A stretch of DNA of 64,000 nucleotides from Liolophura sinensis (GCF_032854445.1 NC_088303.1:32963265-33027264); one strand, 5' to 3'; numbered from the stretch's first letter, positions 1 through 12,654 are shown. Translations and numbers: made by a program. The notes: generated by a model not told the origin, from the sequence alone.

Positions 1-1600
1 CCTACTTGGGCTGCAGGTTTTGTTCCTGCCTGCCATGCAAGAACATCCTCCATTACGTATTGTCCCGTTCAGACTGCGTACTATCTATGGGCGGTGGTTT
101 TCGTTGTTAACCCTCTGACTTGGTCGAACTTCTCTTTTCATCAAACTTTAACCATCCGGGGGTAAATGGTGAGCTATTTGTCTAACACATTCACTCTTAA
201 AACTGTTGAATGACTTAGAATTTTTCCTCGCCGTCACACGCTCAGCTAGAAATCATTTAGTTATATATGTCCCCGTAGTCGTTGGGGACACTCTCGAATG
301 TCGTCTTTCCACTGATCTGACGGGACATTCTTAATACAAATATCGTGAAAGCAGCTCCTATCGCTGTTCAAATCATCCGTTTTTCCTCGGGAACCCGTGG
401 CTTCCATTCTGTCACTATCGCAATGGCGGAGAGACATAGGCGTCACATAGCGAAAAAGGGTAGGCGGACGGGGGACAACTGAAAAAAGTTGAATATGCCC
501 GAAGATTTCCTTTCACCAGTAGGTCACAAATTCATGAAAACAACGCAAAGAGTGAAAATGAGCGACACCAATACAGTGCTTTCTGAGCAGTTGGGTCTGA
601 AAAACCAAATGCCGGATTCTGTGATTTAAATTTTAAAGTATTGAGAACATAGAATGTGACACTTCTCCATAGAACGATATGGAGAAGCAAATGGAGAATG
701 ATGGTGTTGTAAACTGTTGGGTCTATATTGCCGCCGACTCATCGAAGGCAATCGGTGTGATCGAAGTGTCGATCATATCTATTAGAATGGGTCAAAACGT
801 GCATTTCTTGTCAGTAAAAAGCCACAGCAGGATACCGTACTTATTTACATTTGAATGATGTTTATGGTTTAACTAATCAACATCGTAAGGAAGCACAGAC
901 TAGTTTACAAATGAAATGTCTAATCTAGAAAACCTTGGGTAACAATGCAAAAAACTTATTATTAATAAGTTGCCAATGTGTATTCCTTTAGAGACATGTT
1001 ACAGTTAGTGTACAATGATGTAGATCCAGTCTCCAAACATTCTGCTTTTCCGGTACGAACTTGCACTCTGTACATTTATATTCTTTGTACTGTATCTATA
1101 TTCTAAACACTGTTTTGAGTCAACGATTTGTATGTATAAAACTATAATTTGCAGACTAAAACATGTAATTAACGTCTTGTTCTATGTACATTGGTCGTAT
1201 CTTTAACCTATATAAAAACCGCTTGAACATTTTTTCCCTGACGTTTGAAAAATAGTTATCTTTTTTGCATTTCTTAGAATATTGTGCTGACTGATTCCTT
1301 TACAAATGAATTTGCTTCTTAACTGATTAGAAGACCGAAAGATACTCAGTATTTGTATCTTGCACATTTGTAAAACACGTGTATATCAATACCATTTAAG
1401 ACTTTTACATTTAGGCCTACATGTGTCAAAACGTATATAGGCATAGTATAGAATTACGCGTGAATATGTTAAGACGCGGCGAAAGATAAATGCCGCTTAG
1501 AATAAGCCGTATTCCTCTTTCAGGAGTCTCGTAAGTTTGCAGGTTTGGAGCGTCACAAGGGTTCCCCACAGTAACTGACTTTGTCTCGTACAAACTCGGA
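1..1600. other. No recognised gene
   Basis: I see no protein family, splice-bordered exon or known repeat here. A 61-codon minus-strand reading frame (261-446) has mixed composition but no recognisable motif and no convincing borders. The stretch is AT-rich single-copy-looking DNA. Confidence 0.4.
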
Positions 1601-1618
1601 CAAACTATATTAAGGATG

Positions 1619-1925
1619 GGCGGTCCCCGTGGCCGATTGGGGTTAGCACGTCAGCACGGGGGCCTCCGTGGCCGAGGGGGTAAGCACGCCAGCAAGGGGC
1701 AATGACCCAGAAGCCTCTCACCAATGCAGTCGCTGTAGGTTCAAGTCTAGCTTATGCTGGCTTCCTCCCCGGCCGTTCATCAGAAGGTCTGGCAGCAACC
1801 TGCGAATGATCGTGGGTTTCCCACGGGCTCTGTCCCGTTTCCTCCCACCATAATACTGGCTGCCGTCGTATAAGTGAATTATTCTTGAGTACGACGTAAA
1901 ACACCAGTCAGATAAATAAATAAAT
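1619..1925 (+). mobile_element. tRNA-derived SINE A, double-headed copy
   Basis: Full-length copy of the commonest repeat in the window (called SINE A here). It has a tRNA-like head with an A-box-like part (ccgtggccgagggggt) and a B-box-like part (ggttcaagtctag), a conserved body (cataatactggctgccgtcg, ttcttgagtacgacgtaaaa) and an AAATAAATAAAT tail. The first head piece (1619-1657) is followed directly by a second complete head (1658 on). Imperfect 12-bp target duplications flank the whole unit (1607-1618 and 1926-1937, two mismatches), so both heads seem to have inserted together. Confidence 0.85.
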
Positions 1926-2233
1926 ATGTTAAGAATGTGATAACCGTCATGGATAGTATGTATTGAGGGCGTTCATTTGTCTCCAAGCACCTCTGAGGCC
2001 AAGCACCTCGGAATTGGTGATGTGCGTTAATTTCGTACATTTATATTACCTGTGATGGAGAGTTTGAATGTGACTGCTTGCGTCCTTCAGAAACACGAAC
2101 GTAAAAGTATGTCCTATCGAGTGTCCTGGATGTGCTCAAGTGGGGTCGAATTGAACGAGCTTTCTATAGCTTAAAGTGCTGAATAAATGAGTAATATAAG
2201 CACGGTCTACTGGAAATGAGTTTGAAGAGAATA

Positions 2234-2486
2234 CTCTCAAAAACTCTCTTAGGTTTAAAGAAAACCTATTTTCTGAGTTGTGCTAGAATGTATTGTTATT
2301 GCAGCAGATAATACTTTCTTTGCAGCAGATTAGTACATATATTCTATTAATTCAACATAAGATTGCCCGAGACTAACAGGATATTATGTTGAATATCACA
2401 CAGTATTACGTTGTAATAGAAGAATACATTCTAGCATCACTCAAGCAACAGATTTTCTGTTATAGTTAACAGATTATATTTTTGGG
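2234..2486. mobile_element. MITE with TA target duplication, copy 1
   Basis: Non-autonomous DNA transposon-like element. Its ends form long imperfect inverted repeats of about 60 bp: the left end runs from ctctcaaaaa to gtgctagaatgtatt, and the right end is its inverse (aatacattctagcatcac to tatttttggg). It is flanked by TA on both sides (2232-2233 and 2487-2488). A shorter relative is at 38436-38641. There is no coding capacity. TA duplication is typical of the Tc1/mariner superfamily; family membership is inferred from that alone. Confidence 0.75.
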
Positions 2487-3022
2487 TAAAAGACGAGATC
2501 TATAATCCTGGACTACGTTTGTTACTGCCACAAACGCCCAGGGATCAGTGATAAGTAGATTTGCCACTTCCATTCTCGCCATGCAAGGTTGCTTGAAAAT
2601 CAAACATGTTCTGCTGAATAGATACGATATACATGTACATGTATAACAGAATGGGTACGGAAAGGCCGTTAATCTACCGGCGATAGAACGGCGATAGACC
2701 TGCGGATAGATAGCGTGTTAGGCTTACACGGTTTGCTCCCAGGGACTATGTTGGCGTCTCAGACCGCCCTCCACCTCCCCACCCCATGACGGTGAACAGT
2801 CCCGGTGATTAGGCTGGCGGGGGCGGAGGAAAAACGCGATAACAACGCGAGAGAAAGCCGAGAGACACTCGATAGATAGGCGGTAGAAAACCCGATAACC
2901 TTCCGTTTTGATGTGAACTGTACTGTAATTCTAGCTGCAGGACAAACAGTTTATCTATTTAAAGTTACTGGTGTTTGACACACTGTTTAGTGTATACATC
3001 CATGATATGATAGAAAAAAGAA

Positions 3023-3132
<110 letters not shown>

Positions 3133-3244
3133 ATTATACAGAATATTCTTACAATCATATCTCTTGAAGTCTTTTATTTTGTTTACCTGTATGAACACGG
3201 TTTATGAGCTGGTGATCTAAGTATCCCTGAGGCCTGATACCTTT

Positions 3245-3625
3245 TACATTCTTTCGATGTTAGTGTTTATTAAATGTGACGGCAACACAGCACCAAATAA
3301 TTCTAGACCAGTGCCGAGTAATTAATTGGTACTAAATCACTGCATTATTTCTTATCTAATTCTGCTCTGGCCACGTGGCAAGGGGATGTATAAACTGCAA
3401 CTAATTAACTATTTACGTGAACAGGTAGAAGAAAACTCTGTTTGAGATAAGATGATAAGAGGTTGGACTTCACCCGTTACCTGTATCCCACTGACAATAT
3501 CACCCTGTCGTCGCTGCTCAGGTTTTACTCTCAATTCTGCTGTCGTTTGGAGTTACTCCAAATGGCTCTTTATATAAGCAAAACTACTATAACCTCCTAT
3601 TTTCATATTCGTCATACACATTCAT
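3245..3625. repeat. Unclassified dispersed repeat, copy 1
   Basis: Shares scattered blocks, in the same order, with 36888-37225: a block like 'aaatgtgacggcaacacagca', then 'aattctgctctggccacgtgg', a block like 'gatgtataaactgcaac', and an end block like 'gctcaggttttactctc'. By eye the two copies are roughly two-thirds identical. No target duplications or inverted ends were found, so the class is unknown. The 114-codon plus frame at 3463-3807 overlaps it and is not credible as a gene. Confidence 0.6.
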
Positions 3626-3829
3626 ACGCCATAAATGCTATTTACATAATACATGTGACCAGTATATCGTCAATCGCATGGTTATTCGATGATATCCATA
3701 TATTAGAATCTAATGCTGTGTTTCAGTCGGATGGTTTGGAAAGGTTTATGCATGTTATTTTAAGTGGTCGGAAAGGGAAACAACTCCTGTCGACATCAAG
3801 GCGATGAAAACGTGAGTTTGCCCGAAAGC

Positions 3830-5380
3830 TTTTATACAGGGCTTCCTCCTTTTTCTTCCCATTTTAACAGCTTACTAATGAAGCCATAATGCTGCATGAT
3901 ACAATCATCAATTTTGTTTTTTACCATGATAATAGGGATGCCGGTCATGTCAGCGCAATATGTGCCATAGGCCTACAGGTGATAATTAACGATGGTTTCC
4001 TGTTTTATGAATAAGGAAATCCATACGAAACTGTTGACAGTGAAATCCAACGCTTATAAGTACACTTATATTTGACGGCAATAAAACAGCAAAAAAACAA
4101 ACTAATTCGCACCGAAAATTCACGATGGAGAAAATTTTCGACCAGTCAACACGTACCTTGCCTGGACTTTGCGGATGTTCGAATTCAAAACATGGTGGGA
4201 GTTCGTTCGACTTGTTCGATTCAAAAGTGTAAAAGGCTGGATTACTGTTAAAAGATGGTTTACTGATGCTGGGTCTGACATAGGTACATTTAGAACGACT
4301 AGAGAATCAGTCCATACCAAATATAAAGGTAGGGCTCGAGCTTTTATGTTTAGTGAAATTGTGCGCGTGGAAGTAGGTATGATGAACGATGGGCGCTACG
4401 TTATCGCACGTAGTGTTCGAGGTTCCGTCTTTCAAAGCTGTGGCAATTCAGTGCCACGTGCATTTACCATGATGACGTATTTCTCCACTGTAAGCTACTA
4501 AGACCGGGTTGGGGGTCTTAAGTGAAATTACGACCGGGATGGTCACCGTCATGTATCTTCATTCCATGTCTAACGTAGATAGGAAAACTCTACAAGGCGT
4601 TCTTAGTTAACAACAAGCATTTATAATACGTAACAAAATGGGAGTGACCAGGCTCTGAGGTCCTTACAGGTCAACCCCCAAATCTTTGTTCCTTCTCCTC
4701 CCTACTTAAGAAAGGACCATATTTATACTTACAATTGTTTGTTTAATTAACTATTAGTAACAGTTGCTGGTTTCAGGTATAAACTTGTTCTTTAATTACA
4801 AACACTGACTGATTAGTCTAATGCACATGTGGAAAGTTCATCCTACATTTAATGCACTTAACTATACATGTTAGTAAACTAGTTGGTAAACCCGTGGGAG
4901 TTTTTTACGCTTTGCAGTGGCCTCAATGTTAATGTGTGGGCTTTAACAACCAGAATAGCACAATTACTGTAACCGGTCTACATAGGCAAACGAAGTCAAC
5001 AACCGTTCAGAAGTTGAGGCTATTTACTTTCAACAACAGAAGGGTCACCCTACGTGACCGACTTCATGTACTAGTGTACATGTCCAGGTGCATGTATTTT
5101 AAGTTCTGAGAAATACTCTGGGTCTTGACAGAGATCCAAGTAGGCCTACGTCTGAAGACACATGCAGAACCCGGAAGTAGGCCACACCTATAGCCCCATA
5201 CTGCCCGATTTAACTCAGAATTGGGTGAATATCACCTTTGTCGTGTTTACACCGAGTGCGTATCATTTCTCCTCAACAGTCAGAAAAACCTGTTTTGAAT
5301 CATATGTCATATACCCCGCGCACGCAGGTCTGTGTGGTCCATTGGTTCTTCAGATCCCAGAAATATCTGTCCACTAGACC
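3830..5380. other. No recognised gene
   Basis: Single-copy-looking AT-rich DNA. A 110-codon plus reading frame (4169-4501) is the longest here. It has no family resemblance I can name, no splice borders and no promoter signal, so I leave it unannotated. Confidence 0.4.
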
Positions 5381-5385
5381 AAATG

Positions 5386-5577
5386 TATGTATGTATCGAT
5401 AAAGCATTCCACTGCAAGTTTAAAACGAATAACGTTTTCATTTCTGTGATGTAACACAACCGAGATATCGCACTTCAAAGTATGTATGTATCGATAAAGC
5501 ATTCCACTGCAAGTTTAAAACGAATAACGTTTTCATTTCTGTGATGTAGCACAACCGAGATATCGCACTTCAAAGTA
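5386..5577. repeat. 95-bp unit, two tandem copies
   Basis: The unit starting tatgtatgtatcgataaagc and ending cgcacttcaaag occurs twice, at 5386 and 5481, with one visible substitution (gtaacac versus gtagcac). This is a recent tandem duplication. Confidence 0.95.
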
Positions 5578-6157
5578 AGCAAAAGCGCGCACATTGAATC
5601 AGTCGAAAGGGCTGCCATATTATCAGGTTTATCCAGTCAGGTGCGAGTTATTACCATAACCCAAGGACGCCTCTATTTCCCCTTACGTCACTCGAATCAT
5701 GTGTGTTGGGAACGAGTGAGGCGACGACGTATTTCCGTTTGCTCAAACATGGCGCATCTCATGGCACTGTTAGAATTCCCTGCTTGAAGTTGATTTGTAT
5801 GGTTACTAAGCACGTCTGTGACCGTTTATATCAGTTTTCAACCATCTTCCTCTAAATAACTCAAGTTATATTAATTTCTCTTTTCTTTTAATCCCATACT
5901 CAAGGGGGGTCAGTATCACATCGGGAAAAACCATCTCCCTTTGTCAAATTACTGAGGAATTTTCCCAATGTCAGACCTACAGATATGCACACCATATTGG
6001 TGGAAAACAAGTGGAAGACTTAAATGAAAGTCAGATTGCACAAACGATCACATTAGCATCGTCCATCACAGATGATCATATACTCTTCACAACACACAGG
6101 TTCCCGCTTTCTTTTTGAACCTTCCCAGAAAGTCACTGCATGGATTGTTTGATATGC

Positions 6158-6175
6158 TGACGTCAAGTGACGTCA
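6158..6175 (+). promoter_or_regulatory. Twin CRE octamers
   Basis: Two perfect palindromic cAMP-response elements, TGACGTCA, at 6158-6165 and 6168-6175. Their starts are 10 bp apart, one helical turn. CREB/ATF-family bZIP dimers bind this octamer in other animals. No first exon is recognised nearby, so a regulatory role is an inference. Confidence 0.5.
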
Positions 6176-7381
6176 TCAAACATGACGATATCCTATACTA
6201 AACTAAACAATGCTCGTACAATGTATTGTAGTAAGAAACAAATGTCAGTCTGTCACTTCTTGTCTAATATTTGTCAATACTGGTTCAAATTCATTCATGC
6301 AGGGAATAAATTGTTAGAATGTTAATTGCTCTATCTATGTCATTACTCTGTCTCAGCTACATTGTCGGGTATCGTGAAATGAACACGACAATCAAGCGCC
6401 ACGTCTGCGTCAACGCTCGACCCCTTTTAGGAATCTTCAGATTTTCCATTTTTAACCAATCAGACTCCATGCAGGACTCACATTTGTGACGTATACTCAT
6501 ACTCTTTAAAGCGCATGCGTTGCTGTCCATGTTCGCTTTACATTGCTGCCACCGCTAGCAAATTTTGTATAGAAATCTTGAACAACTTTGATGTCACTGG
6601 GGTCACGTTGATTAGGCAGTTATGTCAGAAAAAAACAAAATCTCTGTCTCAACCTTTATTATTAATAATACACGCATTCTCTTCATTGACGGTATGTGCA
6701 ACTTTATTCAAACCAACACTTGAAACAGTTTTATTTATGAACGCTGATTAAATAGTTCCGCCAGCAGTGATGCAAAGCCTAAAGAACCCTACATGCATCG
6801 CACAGGTTCCAAGGTGAAGCTCAAATTTACTGATGGCAGTGATGTAAAGCGAGCGTAGAAGGCGTCACGTCGGCTGTAAGGAGTATGACATCCAATGTCA
6901 AACTCTCGTGCAATTTTTCCCAGAGAGAATTAAGTCGCTCAGATTATGAGCTTTTATTGACGACCGAAAAATAAAACCTGGTTGGATCCGTGAATTATCC
7001 TGTCACATCCACAACTAAAGTTACCCACACCTTGCTTTGCAACTTTGCAAAGATTGCAGTGGCTAGTGATCGTGTTCCGGTTGATGTAATTTTTAACGAT
7101 AGAGCCATGCCTCTGCATCGATCTGTTTTTCACCCGTGGTGTACTCAGTTAGATTTTCTATCTAATGGCGAGCTCAAAGCTAGTAAATGGCTGCAGGGCT
7201 TATGTGTCTGAGGCAGACTAGGGTGACTTGAAACCCTTCCCATCAACTCCCACTCTTGTATCACCGCACAGGTCCTGCGGGCATATCAGCCTGAAATAGG
7301 CCTTATCCTTATATCGGACCATGGATGCATAATAGAAATTGACTGAACCCGTTAGAATTATCTGCCTATAACTTCAATGAT

Positions 7382-7572
7382 TTATTTATTTATTTGAATA
7401 GTGTTTTACGCCGTACTCAAGAATATTTCACTCATACGGCCATCCGAAGATCGCTGGCAGACCTTCCCACGTACGGCCGGAGAGGAAGCCAGCATGAGCT
7501 GGACTTGAACTCACAGATAACGCATTGGTGACATGCTCCTGGGTCATTGGGCTACGTTGATACGCTAACCAT
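7382..7572 (-). mobile_element. SINE A copy, internal deletion
   Basis: Reverse-oriented SINE A: tail (tttatttatttatttgaata) at the left, then gtgttttacgccgtactcaa, then the tRNA-like head (gagctggacttgaactcac) at the right. The central part (the gcccgg / cataatgctgg block) is missing. The roughly 34 bp outside its tail (7347-7380) reappear, inverted, outside the tail of the copy at 8672. Confidence 0.85.
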
Positions 7573-8671
7573 CACGGTCACGGATCATTTCTAGCGAAGC
7601 TAGTGGAGAATCCAAATTTGATGTGTTGAAACCTAGATAGTTCTCAAAATCTGCACTGTGAGGAATGTGGAACAACTTACAGTTGTTGAAACTTTGAGAG
7701 GATTAAAAAAAACCAGAAACAAAGTTGACCTTTAAAGCTGTCCATTTTGATGCTTATCACTTCACATCTGCATTTGTCTGGCGACATCACGCATATTTAG
7801 GAGAGAGAGTGTGGGTGCTCTTGCAAACTAACTTAGATAACGACGTGATTTTACGATAATAGCTAAGGGCGCGGTTTTAAAAAGCGAACAAATCCAACCA
7901 TGTAAAACGTATGTTCAGTTTAAAAAAAATACCATAAATTCACCATTTTATGCACGTTAAAGTCCAAACCGGCGTGAACTCGCGAGACTTTTGAAATGCA
8001 GACTGTTTCTTTTTTCTCTCGAATCATTCAGTAGTTCAAGTTTGTAGCTGCATATTCACCACACATGGTTATACACACCCCTAATGCTCATTCACGCAAC
8101 AACATGTTGCATAACATATCTCCTTAAATACACAATTCACGACCCTGTAAGTGTCTGGTGACTGAGACACTGCCCGAATCCTCAAAATACAGGTTAACTT
8201 AGGCTACGCCTATTTGAGTAAATATTGCACCCAGATCAATGTGTATGAACCAAAGTGCAAGTGCATTTTAACGGTAAGTTCACACGACTCGACACGACGC
8301 CCTATGGTGTGGTTCTGAACGCACCTGAAGTCTCCAAGCCTTACGTCAATCAGGCGTTCATATATACTTGCGGCAGTGCGTCGATGCGGCGTGTTGCGGT
8401 ACAGCGCGGCGAGTAGACTCTTCTACAGTAATTGTTGGCGTCGATGGTCTTGTCATTTGAGAATTTAGGTCGAAGAAGATTCCATGGTAACTTCAAATTC
8501 TTTGACCTGAATTGTCGTTTTTCATTAAGTACGAAGATCGGTATTGTGCATAAAATAAAAAAGATCAGTTGTTATAATAAAACTTCTTGATTTTAAAAGC
8601 TGTTTACACAAACGGCTGCACTGAGAAACCAAACATAAACATATTTATTTGATTATTGTTTATAGTCAGAC

Positions 8672-8940
8672 TCCAGGCGCCTCCGTGGCTCAGTTGGTTA
8701 GCGCGCTAGGGCAATGTAATGACCCAGGAGTCTCTCACCAACGTAGTCGCTGTGAGTTCAAGTCCAGCTGATGCTGGCTTCCTCTCCGACTCACGTTGGA
8801 AGGTCTGACAGCAACCTGCGGATGGCCGTGGGTTTCCCCCTGGCTCATCCCGGTTTCCACCCACTATAATGCTGGCCGCCGCCGTATAAGTGAAATATTC
8901 TTGAGTACGGCGTAAAACACTATTCAAATAAATAAATAAA
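8672..8940 (+). mobile_element. SINE A, full length
   Basis: Complete copy: head with ctccgtggctcagttggtta (A-box-like) and gagttcaagtccagct (B-box-like), body with cccactataatgctggccgc, and an AAATAAATAAAT tail. A possible imperfect target duplication (ttatagtcagac / ttataggcagac) lies at 8660-8671 and 8950-8961. Confidence 0.9.
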
Positions 8941-9227
8941 TCATTGAAGTTATAGGCAGACGTAGAGAATTCTAACGGGTTTAGTTAGTTTCTCTTATGT
9001 TTTAATGGGTGGAGGAAAGTAAACTTCCAACCTTTGGTCATCTACTGACCAACTTTCCACCAACACACTGGTGGAAAACAGGTTACCTTCAACAAAGATG
9101 AGCTAATTATTACTCAGTGCAGCGAACATTGAGAACCACGTTTTTTTGCCCCAAAACTCACCCACAGCACCATGCCAGGTCGAGTTGAGCTGCTCACACG
9201 TGAATAATGCATCGCGCGGCGCTTTGT

Positions 9228-9272
9228 CGCCCCCCCCCCCCCACCCCCCCCCCCACCCCCCCCACCCCCCAT
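9228..9272. repeat. Poly-C tract
   Basis: C-rich homopolymer run broken by single A residues. It produces spurious Pro-rich and Gly-rich reading frames on the two strands. Confidence 0.95.
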
Positions 9273-9419
9273 CCCTCCAGCACCTCGACGCTTCGATCGA
9301 GATCTGAACTGATTTACGGTCAACTTAAGCTTACGATCCCTTCGTGCAAGCGGCCCCAGTACACCATTCTGTATCCATGGTTTCTCGTCATATTCGAATA
9401 ACATGATCAGATAGGCCTT

Positions 9420-10700
9420 TTTTGAAGTATAATATTCCTCAATGTGACAATGAAGATTATTATGGATATTGGCAGTTAATGAACAAAGTCAAAGAGCAAG
9501 TCGATTCCATTTATGCTCACGAAATATGCTTAGTGTAATCGTATAACGGTTTTGAACATGCTGCTCTGTTTCATCGCGTAATCTCTACCCTTTACAGTTA
9601 TGCGACCTAGCCTTTTATAAACTGTGTCTTAAAATGGGTTGAACATCTCATTCATCTTGTTTTCCGGGAAATGTGATTACTATTCTCTAACGTCTTTTGC
9701 GTAATCCGCATATCGGTGCCAGCCTTAATAAGCACCACTTCATTGATACTTGTAAGTTTCGCTTATCATGTATTGAGGTATTTTTTGGATTTACATGTAA
9801 GTATTTGGTGTTTTACCCTATATTCGAGCATCATCAGCTTTTACGGATGAATAAGCCCCGAAAGATTTGAGGAAACCGCCGAAAAAGGCCACGTAACCGA
9901 TAAACCTCCTGACGAAAGGCCGCATTCAAACCTGCAATAATCGCTGAATCTCAGCGGTCAAGATTTGTGAGATTTTAGGTAATCCATAGAACGCTCGGTC
10001 CGACTTTAATTGATCTTAATACGTGCAGGTCAACTTAATATATATTGAACGAGAAAGTTTACACAGCAAAGGAATACCTTTTTCCCGCTCAACGGCGGTA
10101 AGCGAATGTCAGATAACGCGATACATTACAAGGTTTCTGAGACGTATTTTGCTTGACCACTTAATGCTTGATGTAATCTTGGCAGCCTGATCTGTGACCA
10201 TGTTTTACAAACGTAAAATGATATTGCATATCAGTATGATCATTAGGCGTTTAAAACTCGCATCATGTCGCTCAACTTGCACATTTGAGGTCTGCTGATA
10301 CCAGAATGCTAGAATTCCTTTGCTCGGACTCAGACAGCGTCAGTGAGGAAGGTCAAGACCCTTGTTTGATAACCACTTAAGTCCCTTAAGGGCAAGAAGG
10401 CATTGGCGAGCTGAACATTGGCGTACTGTGTCAAGTGTGTGTAATGAATGAGCGTATACTGAAGTTAAATCAACATTCTACTATTGAATGAATGAATGAA
10501 TAATAGTGGTTTAACGCGACATTGGCAGTGTTTCACCATGGTCTTGGCGATGTTATCTGGGACTGTGAATGAGGCATCAGTTATTTTTTTATTTGCCGTT
10601 TTTCATTTCTTTCATCGCTTTTTCCGTCGTATATACTCAAGAACATTTCACTTAGAGTCACTATTCGTGTATATCATATCAGCATATAAAATGTTCACAT
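9420..10700. other. No recognised gene
   Basis: AT-rich DNA 3' of the TLC-domain gene. I see no splice-bordered exon or repeat family here. Confidence 0.4.
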
Positions 10701-10723
10701 GTCTTCATTGTCAAAAACATTTC

Positions 10724-10729
10724 TTTATT
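10724..10729 (-). terminator. Polyadenylation signal of the TLC gene
   Basis: AATAAA on the minus strand, about 130 bp past the stop codon of the terminal TLC exon. It is a canonical hexamer at an ordinary 3' UTR distance. Confidence 0.6.
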
Positions 10730-10859
10730 TATTTCACAATATACAGTGTCGGCTTGCTGCTGCCTGGATATTGTGTAAAATACTGAGATCATTTGAAACG
10801 GACAACATTGGTGGTAAAATAAAAAAAAGAAAACAAAATATGCGAAATTCCACAGCTCT

Positions 10860-11982
10860 TTATATCCGGTGATAATTTGATCGCGTGTGTCCAGGCCGTT
10901 GGTGACTCTCAGGGCTGAAAATGACAACACTTGGCACAACGTCACGTGATTCATCCGCCCGCATATCTATAACCGATTCTCTCATCGGTGACCTCCGACA
11001 GTTCTCGGTCATTTCCGTAAAAGTTCTCGGCCTTCGTGAAGGGGTACTGGGTGAAACAGTTTGGTCCTCGCCTTCGAATCGACGTTTATCTAAAATTTGT
11101 AACGGGGTAGCCTTGAACAAAGCGGCAATATTGTGCACAGAGTCTTTCACTGTGGCCTTCTTGTTGGAAACGTTCAGCTTGGTATTTCTATCACCACCGC
11201 TTATGTTAATGTTACTATATGGACTAAGATAACTGAGATCGTTTTTATAATGCAAAGGAATGGTTTTCTCGGGAACGCGTGGGGACTCCGCTGGACAAGT
11301 TACAGTGACGGCAGGCGTGGCGTCGCTCTGATGATACTGGTCTTCACCAGATGGTAATTCCTCCACGTCTCTGGCGTTCACAGGCAAAGGGTGTTCAATA
11401 AAAGCCTTGCGCATGCGCACTCCACTTCGAAAAATTATCCATATGTTGATAGCTAGGAAGAAGACGATTGCTAAAAACCAGAAAATAATTGTAATGAACT
11501 GCATGGCCATTACGTCCTGATGAAGAACAGCCGTTATTAGGAAGGCGACGGGAACCACGCCCCTAGATACCAATGTCCAAGAACTTCCAAATGTCACAAG
11601 TCTTTTGTAACATTTACTGGTTCTATCACAGGAAATTTCTTTATAAATTCTTATAACTTCGTTGCATAGAAGGTCGGATTCCATAAGGATGCCAACAAGA
11701 CCTAACAAAAGATTTTCTCTGCAACTGTAGAACACAGCGTAACAGGTCAAAGTCACGGAATGGTGCAGCAAGTCCACTTTGACGTTGGACAAATGGAGGA
11801 TTAGCGTCAAATCTTGAACAGCTTTATAAACATATTTTCCCATGTTCATGCAGAAGATGATTCCTGTCAGGTGTGTATCTCGCGAGGATTTGGGAACAAA
11901 AGGATGAGCGATCATATCACCACGTGCCAAATCCACCACGGCAAGTACAATTATCGTCCATGTCATCAACTGCTCTGTGAAT
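10860..11982 (-). CDS. TLC-domain membrane protein, terminal exon
   Basis: Multi-pass membrane protein of the TLC (TRAM-LAG1-CLN8) superfamily, closest in layout to TLCD4/TMEM56. These proteins sit in cellular membranes and are linked to lipid handling. The exon opens after a ctgtttcag acceptor; its first base completes a split codon and 373 codons follow. Visible elements are a hydrophobic helix (MTWTIIVLAVVDLA), the YKAVQDL segment, the family's paired histidines in DLLHHSVTLTCYAVFY, a further helix region with LMESDLL, and two later strongly hydrophobic helices. Then comes a basic, Ser/Thr/Pro-rich, probably disordered C-terminal tail of about 180 residues, much longer than in vertebrate TLCD4. 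The stop codon is at 10860-10862. The first helix is not here and is expected in the upstream exon at 20565-20827. Family assignment is by pattern; the exact subfamily is unsure. Confidence 0.75.
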
Positions 11983-12654
11983 CTGAAACAGGGAGAGGAT
12001 ATACTGTAATTGCTATTTTACCTCTGAATGTCAGGATGAAATAACGACTACTTAAGTTCACTAAGAGTACGTCGCATGACGTTTTTCAGCCTAAATTAAT
12101 GTTAACTAAGTGTTAATCTGTCTGGTGGATAATCGGCTGCTATAGGTGTTTCTGACATGTTGACCGTGTCCCAGACTATGGAAGCCGGATACGGCCACGC
12201 ATATGCTACCATGTGGCCTTTAAACAGAAATTGGGATATTGGATTTACATGGATAAATTTTTAGGTTGAGATCTGAATGACAACGTACAGTCTCATGAAA
12301 TAATCACAAGGTTGTGACGAGCTTCGCGCGAGAATTTCATGCAGTTGAGGCGTTTGCCTTTGCGTTTACGACTGATCTACTCTTACGCGTTGGAATCTTA
12401 CTTGTACAAACCAAAACCCCATGGAATGTGGATAAAAGGTAAACAGACACTGGATCAAATTTATACAGGGTTTAGCTCAATTATCGAAAGAATCAAGATC
12501 AGATCTTGACCGAATTTGGATAAAATTTCGCAATGTATATTGATTATTGACATAATTTTGTCTTAAACCGTTTCCCTATTTGACCTTGATTGGAACTCTC
12601 TCTTATACCTAAATAACCCAAGCACCGTTTCTATGACTTATAAATAACGATGGC

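Noticed and set aside
9114..9404. 96-codon minus frame and its plus counterpart around 9230
   Set aside because: The Gly-rich or Pro-rich core is a poly-C tract; the flanks show no motif.
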